A DNA stretch of 6,021 nucleotides from CAYSND01 sp964642235 (GTDB lineage: Bacteria > Bacteroidota > Bacteroidia > Bacteroidales > UBA932), in the NCBI GenBank assembly GCA_964642235.1, contig CAZXOP010000120.1:1-6021 (forward strand). Direction: 5' to 3'. The notes under the pieces were generated by a model, which did not search any database, was not told the origin of the DNA, and saw nothing but the letters and a program-made list of their open reading frames with translations. The position numbers were made by a program, and so were the translations under genes. Below are positions 1 through 6,021 of this stretch, piece by piece (the stretch's first letter is position 1; each line of letters begins with the position of its first letter).

Positions 1-2792
1 CCCTCCTCAAACTGCTCTCTCAGGTTCTTCTCATCACCAACAATAAAATAATATGCCTCTTCTGGTTTAAAGTAAAGGGAAATTAGTTCGCGGGCGCGGG
101 AAAGTGTCATTTTGGCAATTGTTTTATGACCGGTTTTAAAGAAGTTGAGGGGCAGATCGTAAAGAGAAATGTCGAAGAGAACACTTAGTTGCTGTTCGGG
201 GTTATTTAATTGTAAAGCACGTCTGGACAGAAAAGTGTTTTTAAGATCATCCAGCCACGATTCGTCAATAAGTTCTCCAAATTTCGAAATGGTTTCCCGC
301 ATAATTTTATAAGCAGTTTTTGTGTTTTCTGATGCAACTTTTGTGTAGATCAAATAGCAATTTAGATAATCTCCGCTTAATATATAAGAACTGACGAAAT
401 ATGTTAGACTGGCCTTTCTTCTTAGGTTATCATTAAGTAAAGAGTTGGGATACATACCCAGTCCCCAAAATAGAAAATTAGCAAAGTATGAATCTGGGTG
501 ATTAATTGGTAGAGTTTTAAAGTTAATAAAGATTGTAGATTGGGGAGAGGCAGGGTAATCGTTGAAATAAATTTTGTCCCTTTCATACATATCTTTAATT
601 ACCGGAGCCGGCAACTCAACCTTTTTTGCCGGCCAGTTACTTGCAAGAGAAGCCAGTGCATTTTCGCATGTAGTAAGATCTGTTGGACCCACAAAATTGA
701 AACTGCAGTTTGATGGGGTAATGTAAGTTTCGTAAAACCACTTTATATCATCCACTCCCGAATTTTTAAAATCCTCCGGGAACCCACTCTGATTGCGGTT
801 GAAAGTAGATTTTTCGCCGAACATTAAACGGAATGTTTCTCTAAATCCAATCTCTTCGGGGGCGCTCTCTTTATAATTTGTTATAATTCTCCCATATTCT
901 TTAATTTTTGGGAGATTCCCTTCCACAAACCATGGGCGAAGTATCAGCTCTTCTATAAGTGAAATAAGCTTTTCAAGGTTGGCAGGCGGGCATGAAAATT
1001 CAAATTTTACAAATTCTGGTTTATTAAAGCAATTGAGTTTTGAATCAATGCTTCTAAGATATTTCTTAAAAGCAGATTTTCTTAATCTACGAGTTCCTTG
1101 ATTTAAATACTCTGTGTAAAAGAATGCAAGTCCGCTTTTACCTTGTGGATCGCATCTATACCCCACCTTAAATACAACTTCACCGATTATTCTATTACTT
1201 AAAGTATTTGTGATGCCAAATATTTTCAAACCATTCTCAAGTTCTTTTGACCAGATTTCCGAGTATTTTAAATCTTTATCAGTAATATTATTCACTGGTT
1301 TATGATTCCCGCTTGTAACCATCTCGGCTTCTTGAAATAGCAAACTGTTTAATTCAGTTTTTGCCGGCTCTGTTTTATTTTCTTTAAATACTTTTTCCTT
1401 AACAGAATTTACTTTATCCGGCCACTCTTTTTTAAACGAAATTATTTTAGAGCCCTTAATTACGTATTTTTTGTTTTTCTCTTTGGCAATGCTTAGTACG
1501 ACATTAGGTATGTCAAGTATATATTTTGAGAAAGCGTCATAAATATCGGCTGCAGTAATTGCCAGATACTTTTCAAGAACTTCAATCGGATGAACGCACC
1601 TGAAAGTAATATTATTGTAGCCAATAGACAAGGTTCTTGACCCCGGATCAGTTTTGTTATCAGCGTATTGACTTATAATTGAGTCGTACAGATATTCCAT
1701 TGCCTTTTTGTCAATCCCTTTATTTTCAAATACATCAAGTGATTTCCGATAAACATGTACGAAATCCTTTAAATCCAAATGAGAGTAAAAATTAACTTTT
1801 AGAATGCCAATTTTTTCGAATTTGAGGTACCCGAAACCCTTATTAGAATCTGGAATTTGTTCTTTTAAATATTTATTGAGCGGAGAATTTTTGTAATCCA
1901 TCATATAGCGAATGAAATAATCAATAGCAAAACAATCTCTTGATTCTCCTCCGGGAGTACTGTAGCCAAAATAGAGCTCTGTTTTTGCTTTGCATGCGAA
2001 ATCGTAGATCCATGCTATTTTTTTTGTTTCACTTTGCGAAAGAACTGGCAAGTCAAGAGAAGGAACGATATGCGAGTTTTGAATTGTCCCGAAATATTTT
2101 TGAATTAATCCCTCAGCATTCTCTTTCTGGAAATCTCCCGAAATTACTATAAAAGTGTTAGAAGGCACGTAGAATGCTCTGTGGAAGTTTATAATATCTT
2201 CTTTGTTTATGCTTCTCATGTCTTTCAGGTAACCGATAATTGGCGAACTATATGGATGATTCTCAGGAAAAAGATGTTCACAAATCATTTCTGTGTTTCT
2301 GAGGTAATAACTACCTACCAAACCTTCCATCTTTTCGTTCCATATAACCTCAACTTCGCTTGAAATTATCTCCTGATTAATTGACCCGGAAATATCTTTA
2401 AATCTTTCGGACTCCATCCAAAGAACACTTTCAAGAGAACCGGCGGGTACTAAAGAGTGATAACATACAACACTCTGTTGTGTATACGCGTTGCATCTTC
2501 CTCCCAGTTTCTGGATTTTTATGGAAAAATTTTCATTTTGAGATTCATAAAGTTTACCAAACATTAAATGTTCAAGCAGATGAGCCATCCCCTTTTTACC
2601 CTTCGGGTCGCGGTCGGAACCGGCGCGAACAAAAACAGCTACAGCCACTCCGACTTTTTCTTCAGATGGGTTGAGTATCACCTGCATCCCATTCTCAAGA
2701 ACATAGCTGGTATATTTGAAATACTCGTTGTTTCGTAATTCGGAAATCTTTGCTTTTTGTTTCGCAGAGAGGCGTGGAGATTGTTCCGGCAT
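1..2792 (-). CDS. Two-module M16 (insulinase-like) zinc metallopeptidase, 3' end cut off by window edge
   Basis: Predicted zinc-dependent peptidase of the M16 family, which cleaves peptides inside a clam-shaped chamber formed by two homologous halves. I translated the frame by hand: all 930 complete codons from the ATG at 2790-2792 to the left edge are open. The N-terminal half has the inverted zinc motif HLLEH at residues 71-75 (2568-2582) within GMAHLLEHLMFG. A probable third ligand, E153 in WNEK, lies 78 residues on, the usual spacing. An M16 C-type domain follows from about residue 194 (FYVPSN, then VISGDF). The second half begins near residue 515 (LENGLKIF). It has GLAFFYTEYLNQGT (554-567) where an active site would be, so it is inactive, but keeps the R791/R792...Y798 pair. 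The end reads FIVGDEK, typical of the last few dozen residues of the family, so little is missing. An in-frame TAA at 2808-2810 and the lack of any other ATG fix the start. There is no signal peptide or lipobox, so it is probably cytoplasmic, although many Bacteroidetes relatives are exported. Substrate unknown. Confidence 0.93.
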   Translation of the reverse strand, partial: MPEQSPRLSAKQKAKISELRNNEYFKYTSYVLENGMQVILNPSEEKVGVAVAVFVRAGSDRDPKGKKGMAHLLEHLMFGKLYESQNENFSIKIQKLGGRCNAYTQQSVVCYHSLVPAGSLESVLWMESERFKDISGSINQEIISSEVEVIWNEKMEGLVGSYYLRNTEMICEHLFPENHPYSSPIIGYLKDMRSINKEDIINFHRAFYVPSNTFIVISGDFQKENAEGLIQKYFGTIQNSHIVPSLDLPVLSQSETKKIAWIYDFACKAKTELYFGYSTPGGESRDCFAIDYFIRYMMDYKNSPLNKYLKEQIPDSNKGFGYLKFEKIGILKVNFYSHLDLKDFVHVYRKSLDVFENKGIDKKAMEYLYDSIISQYADNKTDPGSRTLSIGYNNITFRCVHPIEVLEKYLAITAADIYDAFSKYILDIPNVVLSIAKEKNKKYVIKGSKIISFKKEWPDKVNSVKEKVFKENKTEPAKTELNSLLFQEAEMVTSGNHKPVNNITDKDLKYSEIWSKELENGLKIFGITNTLSNRIIGEVVFKVGYRCDPQGKSGLAFFYTEYLNQGTRRLRKSAFKKYLRSIDSKLNCFNKPEFVKFEFSCPPANLEKLISLIEELILRPWFVEGNLPKIKEYGRIITNYKESAPEEIGFRETFRLMFGEKSTFNRNQSGFPEDFKNSGVDDIKWFYETYITPSNCSFNFVGPTDLTTCENALASLASNWPAKKVELPAPVIKDMYERDKIYFNDYPASPQSTIFINFKTLPINHPDSYFANFLFWGLGMYPNSLLNDNLRRKASLTYFVSSYILSGDYLNCYLIYTKVASENTKTAYKIMRETISKFGELIDESWLDDLKNTFLSRRALQLNNPEQQLSVLFDISLYDLPLNFFKTGHKTIAKMTLSRARELISLYFKPEEAYYFIVGDEKNLREQFEE

Positions 2793-2817
2793 AACTTTAG
2801 GTTTATGTTAATACCAT

Positions 2818-2825
2818 TAAAGTTA
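2818..2825 (-). promoter_or_regulatory. Possible -7 promoter element of the M16 peptidase gene
   Basis: The minus strand reads TAACTTTA about 25 bases upstream of the peptidase ATG. This fits the Bacteroidetes -7 consensus TAnnTTTG at all but the last base, and the same octamer sits ahead of the lipoprotein gene. I find no TTG at the expected distance upstream; that stretch reads TTTTCC close to the assembly gap. No Shine-Dalgarno sequence precedes the start, as is usual in this phylum. The call is weak because an AT-rich leader gives such octamers by chance. Confidence 0.25.
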
Positions 2826-2851
2826 AGGAATTAATATTGGAAAATGTTTAC

Positions 2852-2951
2852 NNNNNNNNNNNNNNNNNNNNNNNNNNNNNNNNNNNNNNNNNNNNNNNNN
2901 NNNNNNNNNNNNNNNNNNNNNNNNNNNNNNNNNNNNNNNNNNNNNNNNNNN
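2852..2951. other. Assembly gap of exactly 100 N
   Basis: One hundred consecutive N, the conventional placeholder for a scaffold gap of unknown size. The real sequence may be much shorter or longer, and the order or orientation of the two flanks depends on read-pair or reference evidence not visible here. The gap separates the peptidase start (about 60 bases away) from the lipoprotein stop (about 110 bases away). Operon structure, terminators and any gene between them therefore cannot be judged. Confidence 0.98.
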
Positions 2952-3063
2952 AGGAATATGCATCAGCAGAATGAAAATGTAGAATGGCATAAATATCTAA
3001 AAAACAACAGAATTGAGATTGCAGAGTTGGCTTGCTGGATAAATTGTTTTTTAAGCTTAAGTG
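2952..3063. other. Unassigned sequence between gap and lipoprotein stop
   Basis: This short stretch downstream of the lipoprotein gene has no recognisable gene. On the plus strand one frame is open from the gap edge to a TAA at 3075-3077. It would give about 41 residues, with an ATG at 2958, and would overlap the lipoprotein gene end by 14 bases. It could be the tail of a convergent gene entering from the gap, but it has no recognisable motif. A perfect 10-bp palindrome, TTAAGCTTAA, lies at 3051-3060. It has no GC-rich stem and no following U-run on the minus strand, so I do not call it a terminator. Confidence 0.5.
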
Positions 3064-5877
3064 CTATCTCGCTTTAACACACCTTACAGCAAGACCATAG
3101 CCCCTATGCATAGAGTTTACACCTGAATATGACCAATTAAAACCTAAAGTATATGCCGATACTGTACCGAAGTTATCAGGAATCGAATTGATTTTATATC
3201 CAGTTGAACTCCAGTATCTCCCTCCGTCTCCACCTCTGCCGTGTGGAGCGCATTCTAAAGGGGTCAAATATCCTGATGCAGACAAAAACACACTTCCCGA
3301 GTGATCTGAATAATGATTACCACCAAACCATTTTCCAGGTAAATTGTCTATGCCTCCATTATCTGTCCAGGTGCTTCCTGAATTAACCAACTCTTCAGCT
3401 TCCTGATATGTCGGAACCCGCCAACCCTCTGGACATGGATTGTATTCTGATGAGGCAGGCCATTCTGGTGGATTTGTTGTACTCCAGCTATTGTTAGCCC
3501 AATTCGTCATAAGTATCGTATAGAAATTATTTCTGCACTCTTCGCTATTCCCTGTAGCCAAGGAAACAGGCCCGGGTAATATGTTCGGTTTTGGAGATTC
3601 GCTGTATGTCTGCCCGTACTTTCTGTGCCACTGGTACATAAGTCCAAATTTATATGTTGACGAGTACCCTGCATTCACTGGTGCCCAGATTGTGCTCTCC
3701 ACTAGAATACCTTTTAAATTGGTGCCCGGATAAAGAGGCATTTCTGTTAAATCAGTATTTGTTGCAAACTTTACCTCTTGCCCATAAGATGCACCTTTAC
3801 TATTAATTGCATATGCCCGCAGGTAATAGGTTGTTTGACTTCTAACATTTGAAATTGTAATACTGTAATTCCCTCCACCTGAACTTGCAATAACTTTGTT
3901 GTCAGAAATTGTTGGATGCTTATCAGTAGAGTATACAACACCCTTTTCAGTAACACTTCCTCCACCCTCATCTTCAATTACCCCTCCTGACACAGCAGAG
4001 CTTGAAGTAATTGATGATACCTGAATTGTTGACAATACAGGGCTAGCTTTAATTTTTTTTACACACCTAATAGAATATCCATAAAATTTATGTAAATAAG
4101 TTAAAAATGTATATAGTCCACCATTTTGATCTCGGATAATATTAAGCCCGTTTGAATTTGCCAAATATATGTTGTTTACGATAAATCTATCTGCTATAGA
4201 TAAATACTCTCCTCTCTCATCTCTCTCTCTGCTTTGACTTTGATGGGTTCCCGAAACATCTCCTGCAAGAGGTAGAAACAAACTTCCTGAATGATCAGTA
4301 TTGTGATTACCACCAATCCACAACCCGGGCAGGCCATCCAGTCCTGATTTATCACTGCTTTTTCCCTCTTTTATCAATGCCGCGAAATCATTTACTGATG
4401 GAACTTCCCATCCTGCCGGACAAGGATTATAGGCAGATGTCATATTCCAAATCTCCTGCTCCGGTACTATTGGAGATGATGCAGTAATAAACCACCCTGA
4501 ATTTGCAATATCATTAGCGACATCAAGATTTATCGGTCCCTGCAAGCCCTCTCTTGCAGGCGCCTCATCATATGTTTGGCCATACTTTCTGTGCCACTGA
4601 TACATCAAGCCATATTTGTAAACAGAAGAGTATCCGGCATTCACGGGCGCCCAAATCCTACCTGCCAATCTTACTGACGGATAGTCAGTACCGGGATATA
4701 AATCGGTATCAGCCGTAATAAATGAAACCTCATTCCCGTATGAAGTCCCTGCCCTGTTTGTTGCATAAGCGCGGACATAATATTTTGTATCAGGATTAAG
4801 GCCGGTAATTTCTGACTCAAACGAGCCATTTCCAGACCCATTATTAGACTTGAAGTCGGAAACAGTAGGATTAGGCGAGACACTCCAGCAGAGCCCTCTT
4901 GCTAAAACAGGTGCCCCGCCATCGGCAGTAACAATACCACCCATTACAGCGGAATATGGTTTTATTGCTGAGGCCGATTTAGTTGTCACGCTAGGAGGTA
5001 GGGGAGCCTCTGCCTGGGTAATTTTAAGGGTGTCAGATATAGTTGTGAGGGATTTAAAAAAAATTATCTCCGCATTTCTGCTTTGACGGGATTTATTAGC
5101 CGCAATTCCAAAAGAGAGAATCTCAGTCATCATTGCCTTTGTCCCCACCTGAGAAACCCAGCTCTGCACTGCCATAGGAATCGTAACCATATATTGCACA
5201 TTACTTTTGAGCTCCACATTGATAACTATTGCCGTGTCGCTAATCGAATAATTCCTTTGAGTTAAAATAATTGCATCCTTCTGAGCTTGAATAACTCTTA
5301 CAGTATCAGAAACATCAGAACTCTTATCCTTAAAGACTATTTTGCCAATTCTATTATTATTAGTTGGGTTCGCAGAAATTCTAAAATCAAAAGAATTACC
5401 CACCAGTCCCTTTGTTGATAATGCCGATATCCATCCTTTGCTGTCATCGGGAATCAATGTCTCAAAATCAACATTGCTCTTAACCTCCACCTTAATATCA
5501 CCACCCTCAGTAGGTACTTCATACTGCTTATTTGTTATTATGACACCCCTGTTTTTTACCTGAGAAACAGCAATTGTTTTAGAAAGCGGTCCCGAACTAA
5601 TTGTTATAGTTCCACTCCTCTCTTCAAAAGAGTCATTGACATCAGCCGACACACTTAACGAGGCGTTTCCCGGATCGCCCGACCTACTGCTTAATGACAA
5701 CCAGCTCCCTCCGGCGACAGATGCACTCCATTCATTATTGGTCACAAAAGATAGACTCTGACTCCCCCCTTTTTCACTAAATGAGACAGAGTCAGAATAG
5801 ACATTCAGCAGGGGCTCTTTCTTGCAAGAGAGCAGGAGTGATATAAACAATAAAGATAAAAGAAACCTGATTTGCAT
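3064..5877 (-). CDS. Surface lipoprotein with three BACON-like repeats and two FN3-like/FISUMP units
   Basis: A 937-residue predicted lipoprotein of unknown function. Residues 1-17 form a signal peptide ending in a lipobox (LLLSC) with the lipidated Cys18. KKE follows, a charged start seen in exported Bacteroidetes lipoproteins. Three beta-sandwich repeats come next. Residues 26-107 are a clear BACON domain (NNEWSAS, SWLSLSSRSG, RSGTITIS, ending VSQ). Residues 110-199 and 200-290 are more divergent copies ending VIQAQ and ITQAE. Then two tandem units follow, each an FN3-like domain (about 295-389 and 613-707, with YYVRAYATN and YYLRAYAIN) plus a FISUMP domain (about 393-607 and 716-935). The FISUMP domains share WAPVNAGYSS, GLMYQWHRKYGQTY, YNPCP, GNH..DHSGS.FL and a terminal RCVK. 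BACON domains are often tied to carbohydrate or mucin binding, and FISUMP has no known activity, so a surface binding or adhesive role is inference. The ATG at 5877 gives an ideal signal peptide; upstream in frame is a TAA at 5914-5916 with no other ATG. The gene stops at TAG 3064-3066. Confidence 0.93.
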   Translation of the reverse strand: MQIRFLLSLLFISLLLSCKKEPLLNVYSDSVSFSEKGGSQSLSFVTNNEWSASVAGGSWLSLSSRSGDPGNASLSVSADVNDSFEERSGTITISSGPLSKTIAVSQVKNRGVIITNKQYEVPTEGGDIKVEVKSNVDFETLIPDDSKGWISALSTKGLVGNSFDFRISANPTNNNRIGKIVFKDKSSDVSDTVRVIQAQKDAIILTQRNYSISDTAIVINVELKSNVQYMVTIPMAVQSWVSQVGTKAMMTEILSFGIAANKSRQSRNAEIIFFKSLTTISDTLKITQAEAPLPPSVTTKSASAIKPYSAVMGGIVTADGGAPVLARGLCWSVSPNPTVSDFKSNNGSGNGSFESEITGLNPDTKYYVRAYATNRAGTSYGNEVSFITADTDLYPGTDYPSVRLAGRIWAPVNAGYSSVYKYGLMYQWHRKYGQTYDEAPAREGLQGPINLDVANDIANSGWFITASSPIVPEQEIWNMTSAYNPCPAGWEVPSVNDFAALIKEGKSSDKSGLDGLPGLWIGGNHNTDHSGSLFLPLAGDVSGTHQSQSRERDERGEYLSIADRFIVNNIYLANSNGLNIIRDQNGGLYTFLTYLHKFYGYSIRCVKKIKASPVLSTIQVSSITSSSAVSGGVIEDEGGGSVTEKGVVYSTDKHPTISDNKVIASSGGGNYSITISNVRSQTTYYLRAYAINSKGASYGQEVKFATNTDLTEMPLYPGTNLKGILVESTIWAPVNAGYSSTYKFGLMYQWHRKYGQTYSESPKPNILPGPVSLATGNSEECRNNFYTILMTNWANNSWSTTNPPEWPASSEYNPCPEGWRVPTYQEAEELVNSGSTWTDNGGIDNLPGKWFGGNHYSDHSGSVFLSASGYLTPLECAPHGRGGDGGRYWSSTGYKINSIPDNFGTVSAYTLGFNWSYSGVNSMHRGYGLAVRCVKAR
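3073..4041 (-). repeat. FN3-like plus FISUMP unit, second copy (C-terminal)
   Basis: This segment encodes residues 613-935 and repeats the preceding unit at an offset of about 318-330 residues. It keeps the more canonical FISUMP features: WAPVNAGYSS at 731-740, YNPCPEGW at 812-819, GNHYSDHSGS at 853-862, GRYWSST at 886-892 and RCVK at 932-935. It also has two cysteines (C781, C875) that the first copy lacks. At DNA level the copies share only short identical runs, such as the 17 bases TACTTTCTGTGCCACTG within the MYQWHRKYG region, so the duplication is old. Confidence 0.85.
4057..4995 (-). repeat. FN3-like plus FISUMP unit, first copy (central)
   Basis: This segment encodes residues 295-607. 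The FN3-like half shows the CWS..PNPTVSD and YYVRAYATN signatures common in Bacteroidetes surface proteins. The FISUMP half keeps WAPVNAGYSS (409-418), YNPCPAGW (483-490), GNHNTDHSGS (523-532) and RCVK (604-607). The stretch 541-600 has diverged: where copy two has YWSS (888-891), this copy has YLSI (558-561). It is preceded by a charged stretch, SRERDERGEY, encoded by an AG-rich tract. Confidence 0.85.
4206..4231. repeat. CT/AG-rich low-complexity tract inside the lipoprotein gene
   Basis: The plus strand is almost pure C and T here. It includes an uninterrupted T(CT)5 at 4220-4230 and a shorter CT run at 4212-4218. It encodes residues 549-558 of the lipoprotein, in the part of the first FISUMP domain that has diverged from the second. 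The pure run is short, so active slippage is only a possibility. Confidence 0.7.
5008..5802 (-). repeat. Three tandem BACON-like repeats in the lipoprotein
   Basis: This segment encodes residues 26-290 as three units of roughly 80-90 residues. Each has a strand, a short Asn-containing turn (TNNEW, KSNVDF, KSNVQY), a conserved Trp followed by a hydrophobic residue and Ser (W59, W149, W240), an N..R or N..S...R segment, and a closing V/I-x-Q strand. The second and third repeats resemble each other more than the first. BACON domains were first described in Bacteroidetes glycan-related proteins. Here they probably also space the C-terminal units away from the membrane, which is inference. Confidence 0.75.
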
Positions 5878-5908
5878 TACAGCTTGAATTACTGCCCGGA
5901 TTCTTTTA

Positions 5909-5939
5909 TAAAGTTAGAAATAAGAATTTTAACCCGCAA
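5909..5939 (-). promoter_or_regulatory. Bacteroidetes-type promoter for the lipoprotein gene
   Basis: The minus strand reads TTG (5937-5939), then a 20-base spacer, then TAACTTTA (5909-5916). This fits the Bacteroidetes primary sigma factor pattern TTG-N19-21-TAnnTTTG except for the last base. It would start transcription about 25-30 bases before the ATG at 5877. No Shine-Dalgarno sequence precedes the ATG (the last bases are AAGCTGTA), as is common in this phylum. Confidence 0.5.
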
Positions 5940-6020
5940 TACATTTTTTTATGTGCTCCGCCGGTTTAGCCGTTCGGCATAAAAACCTTAGTTCCCCGTG
6001 TCGCTGCAATGAAATGTATT
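5938..6020. repeat. 9-bp inverted repeat enclosing a small hairpin
   Basis: AATACATTT at 5938-5946 is matched by its exact complement, AAATGTATT, at 6012-6020. Between them lies an imperfect hairpin, GGTTT-A-GCCG-TT-CGGC-ATAA-AAACC (5963-5987). The interior is richer in G and C than the flanks. The left arm overlaps the -33 element of the lipoprotein promoter. It is not a standard terminator, because no U-run follows on either strand. It could be a regulatory structure, a small intergenic repeat, or chance. Confidence 0.35.
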
Positions 6021-6021
6021 T

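Noticed and set aside
1940..2674. Three plus-strand open frames of 60-70 codons (1940-2152, 2181-2363, 2480-2674)
   Set aside because: They lie opposite the M16 peptidase, show no domain, and are antisense shadows of a well-supported gene.
3051..3060. Palindrome TTAAGCTTAA as a terminator
   Set aside because: It is a short AT-rich stem with no loop and no U-run downstream of the lipoprotein stop; such palindromes are common in AT-rich DNA.
2844..3077. A plus-strand open frame of 77 codons running through the N block
   Set aside because: Most of it is undetermined bases of unknown length, so the frame across the gap has no meaning; only the part after 2951 could be real.
3073..4995. Recent duplication or assembly artefact for the two FISUMP units
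   Set aside because: The copies share only short identical DNA runs and differ in length and many residues, so this is an old duplication and not a misassembly.
3204..5563. Several short open frames on both strands within the lipoprotein gene
   Set aside because: They overlap a continuous 937-codon frame with clear domains and have no sensible protein features of their own.
5963..5987. Hairpin at the right edge as a rho-independent terminator
   Set aside because: The stem is interrupted and neither strand has a U-run directly after it.

Overview
The window looks like a stretch of a Bacteroidetes (Bacteroidota) genome, probably a draft or metagenome-assembled scaffold. The evidence is moderately AT-rich DNA, a surface lipoprotein built from BACON-like, FN3-like and FISUMP modules (a combination typical of this phylum), no Shine-Dalgarno sequences ahead of the starts, and a promoter close to the Bacteroidetes form TTG-N20-TAnnTTT. 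A run of exactly 100 N (2852-2951) marks an assembly join of probably unknown true length.

Layout: both real genes lie on the minus strand. From the right edge, an 82-base tail (5940-6021) holds a small imperfect hairpin and a 9-bp inverted repeat but no convincing gene. Next comes a promoter-like site (5909-5939) and a complete 937-residue lipoprotein gene (5877 down to 3064). About 110 bases of unassigned sequence follow, then the 100-N gap. After a short leader, a large two-module M16 (insulinase-like) zinc metallopeptidase gene starts at 2792 and runs off the left edge. It has at least 930 codons and probably lacks only its last few residues.

The lipoprotein is predicted to be anchored in a membrane through Cys18. 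It carries three N-terminal BACON-like beta-sandwich repeats, then two tandem copies of an FN3-like plus FISUMP unit. The two units have diverged clearly, and the first has lost part of a FISUMP signature and carries an AG/CT-rich low-complexity stretch. The peptidase keeps its zinc site (HLLEH at residues 71-75, probable third ligand E153) in the N-terminal half. Its C-terminal half is catalytically dead but keeps an R...Y substrate-binding pair, the usual arrangement for long M16 enzymes. It has no visible signal peptide.

Nothing in the sequence shows that the two genes work together, and the gap prevents an operon call. I see no RNA gene, CRISPR array, transposase or phage gene. I do not see a clearly novel system. 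The most notable points are the internal duplication and uneven decay of the lipoprotein, and the small structured element at the right edge.
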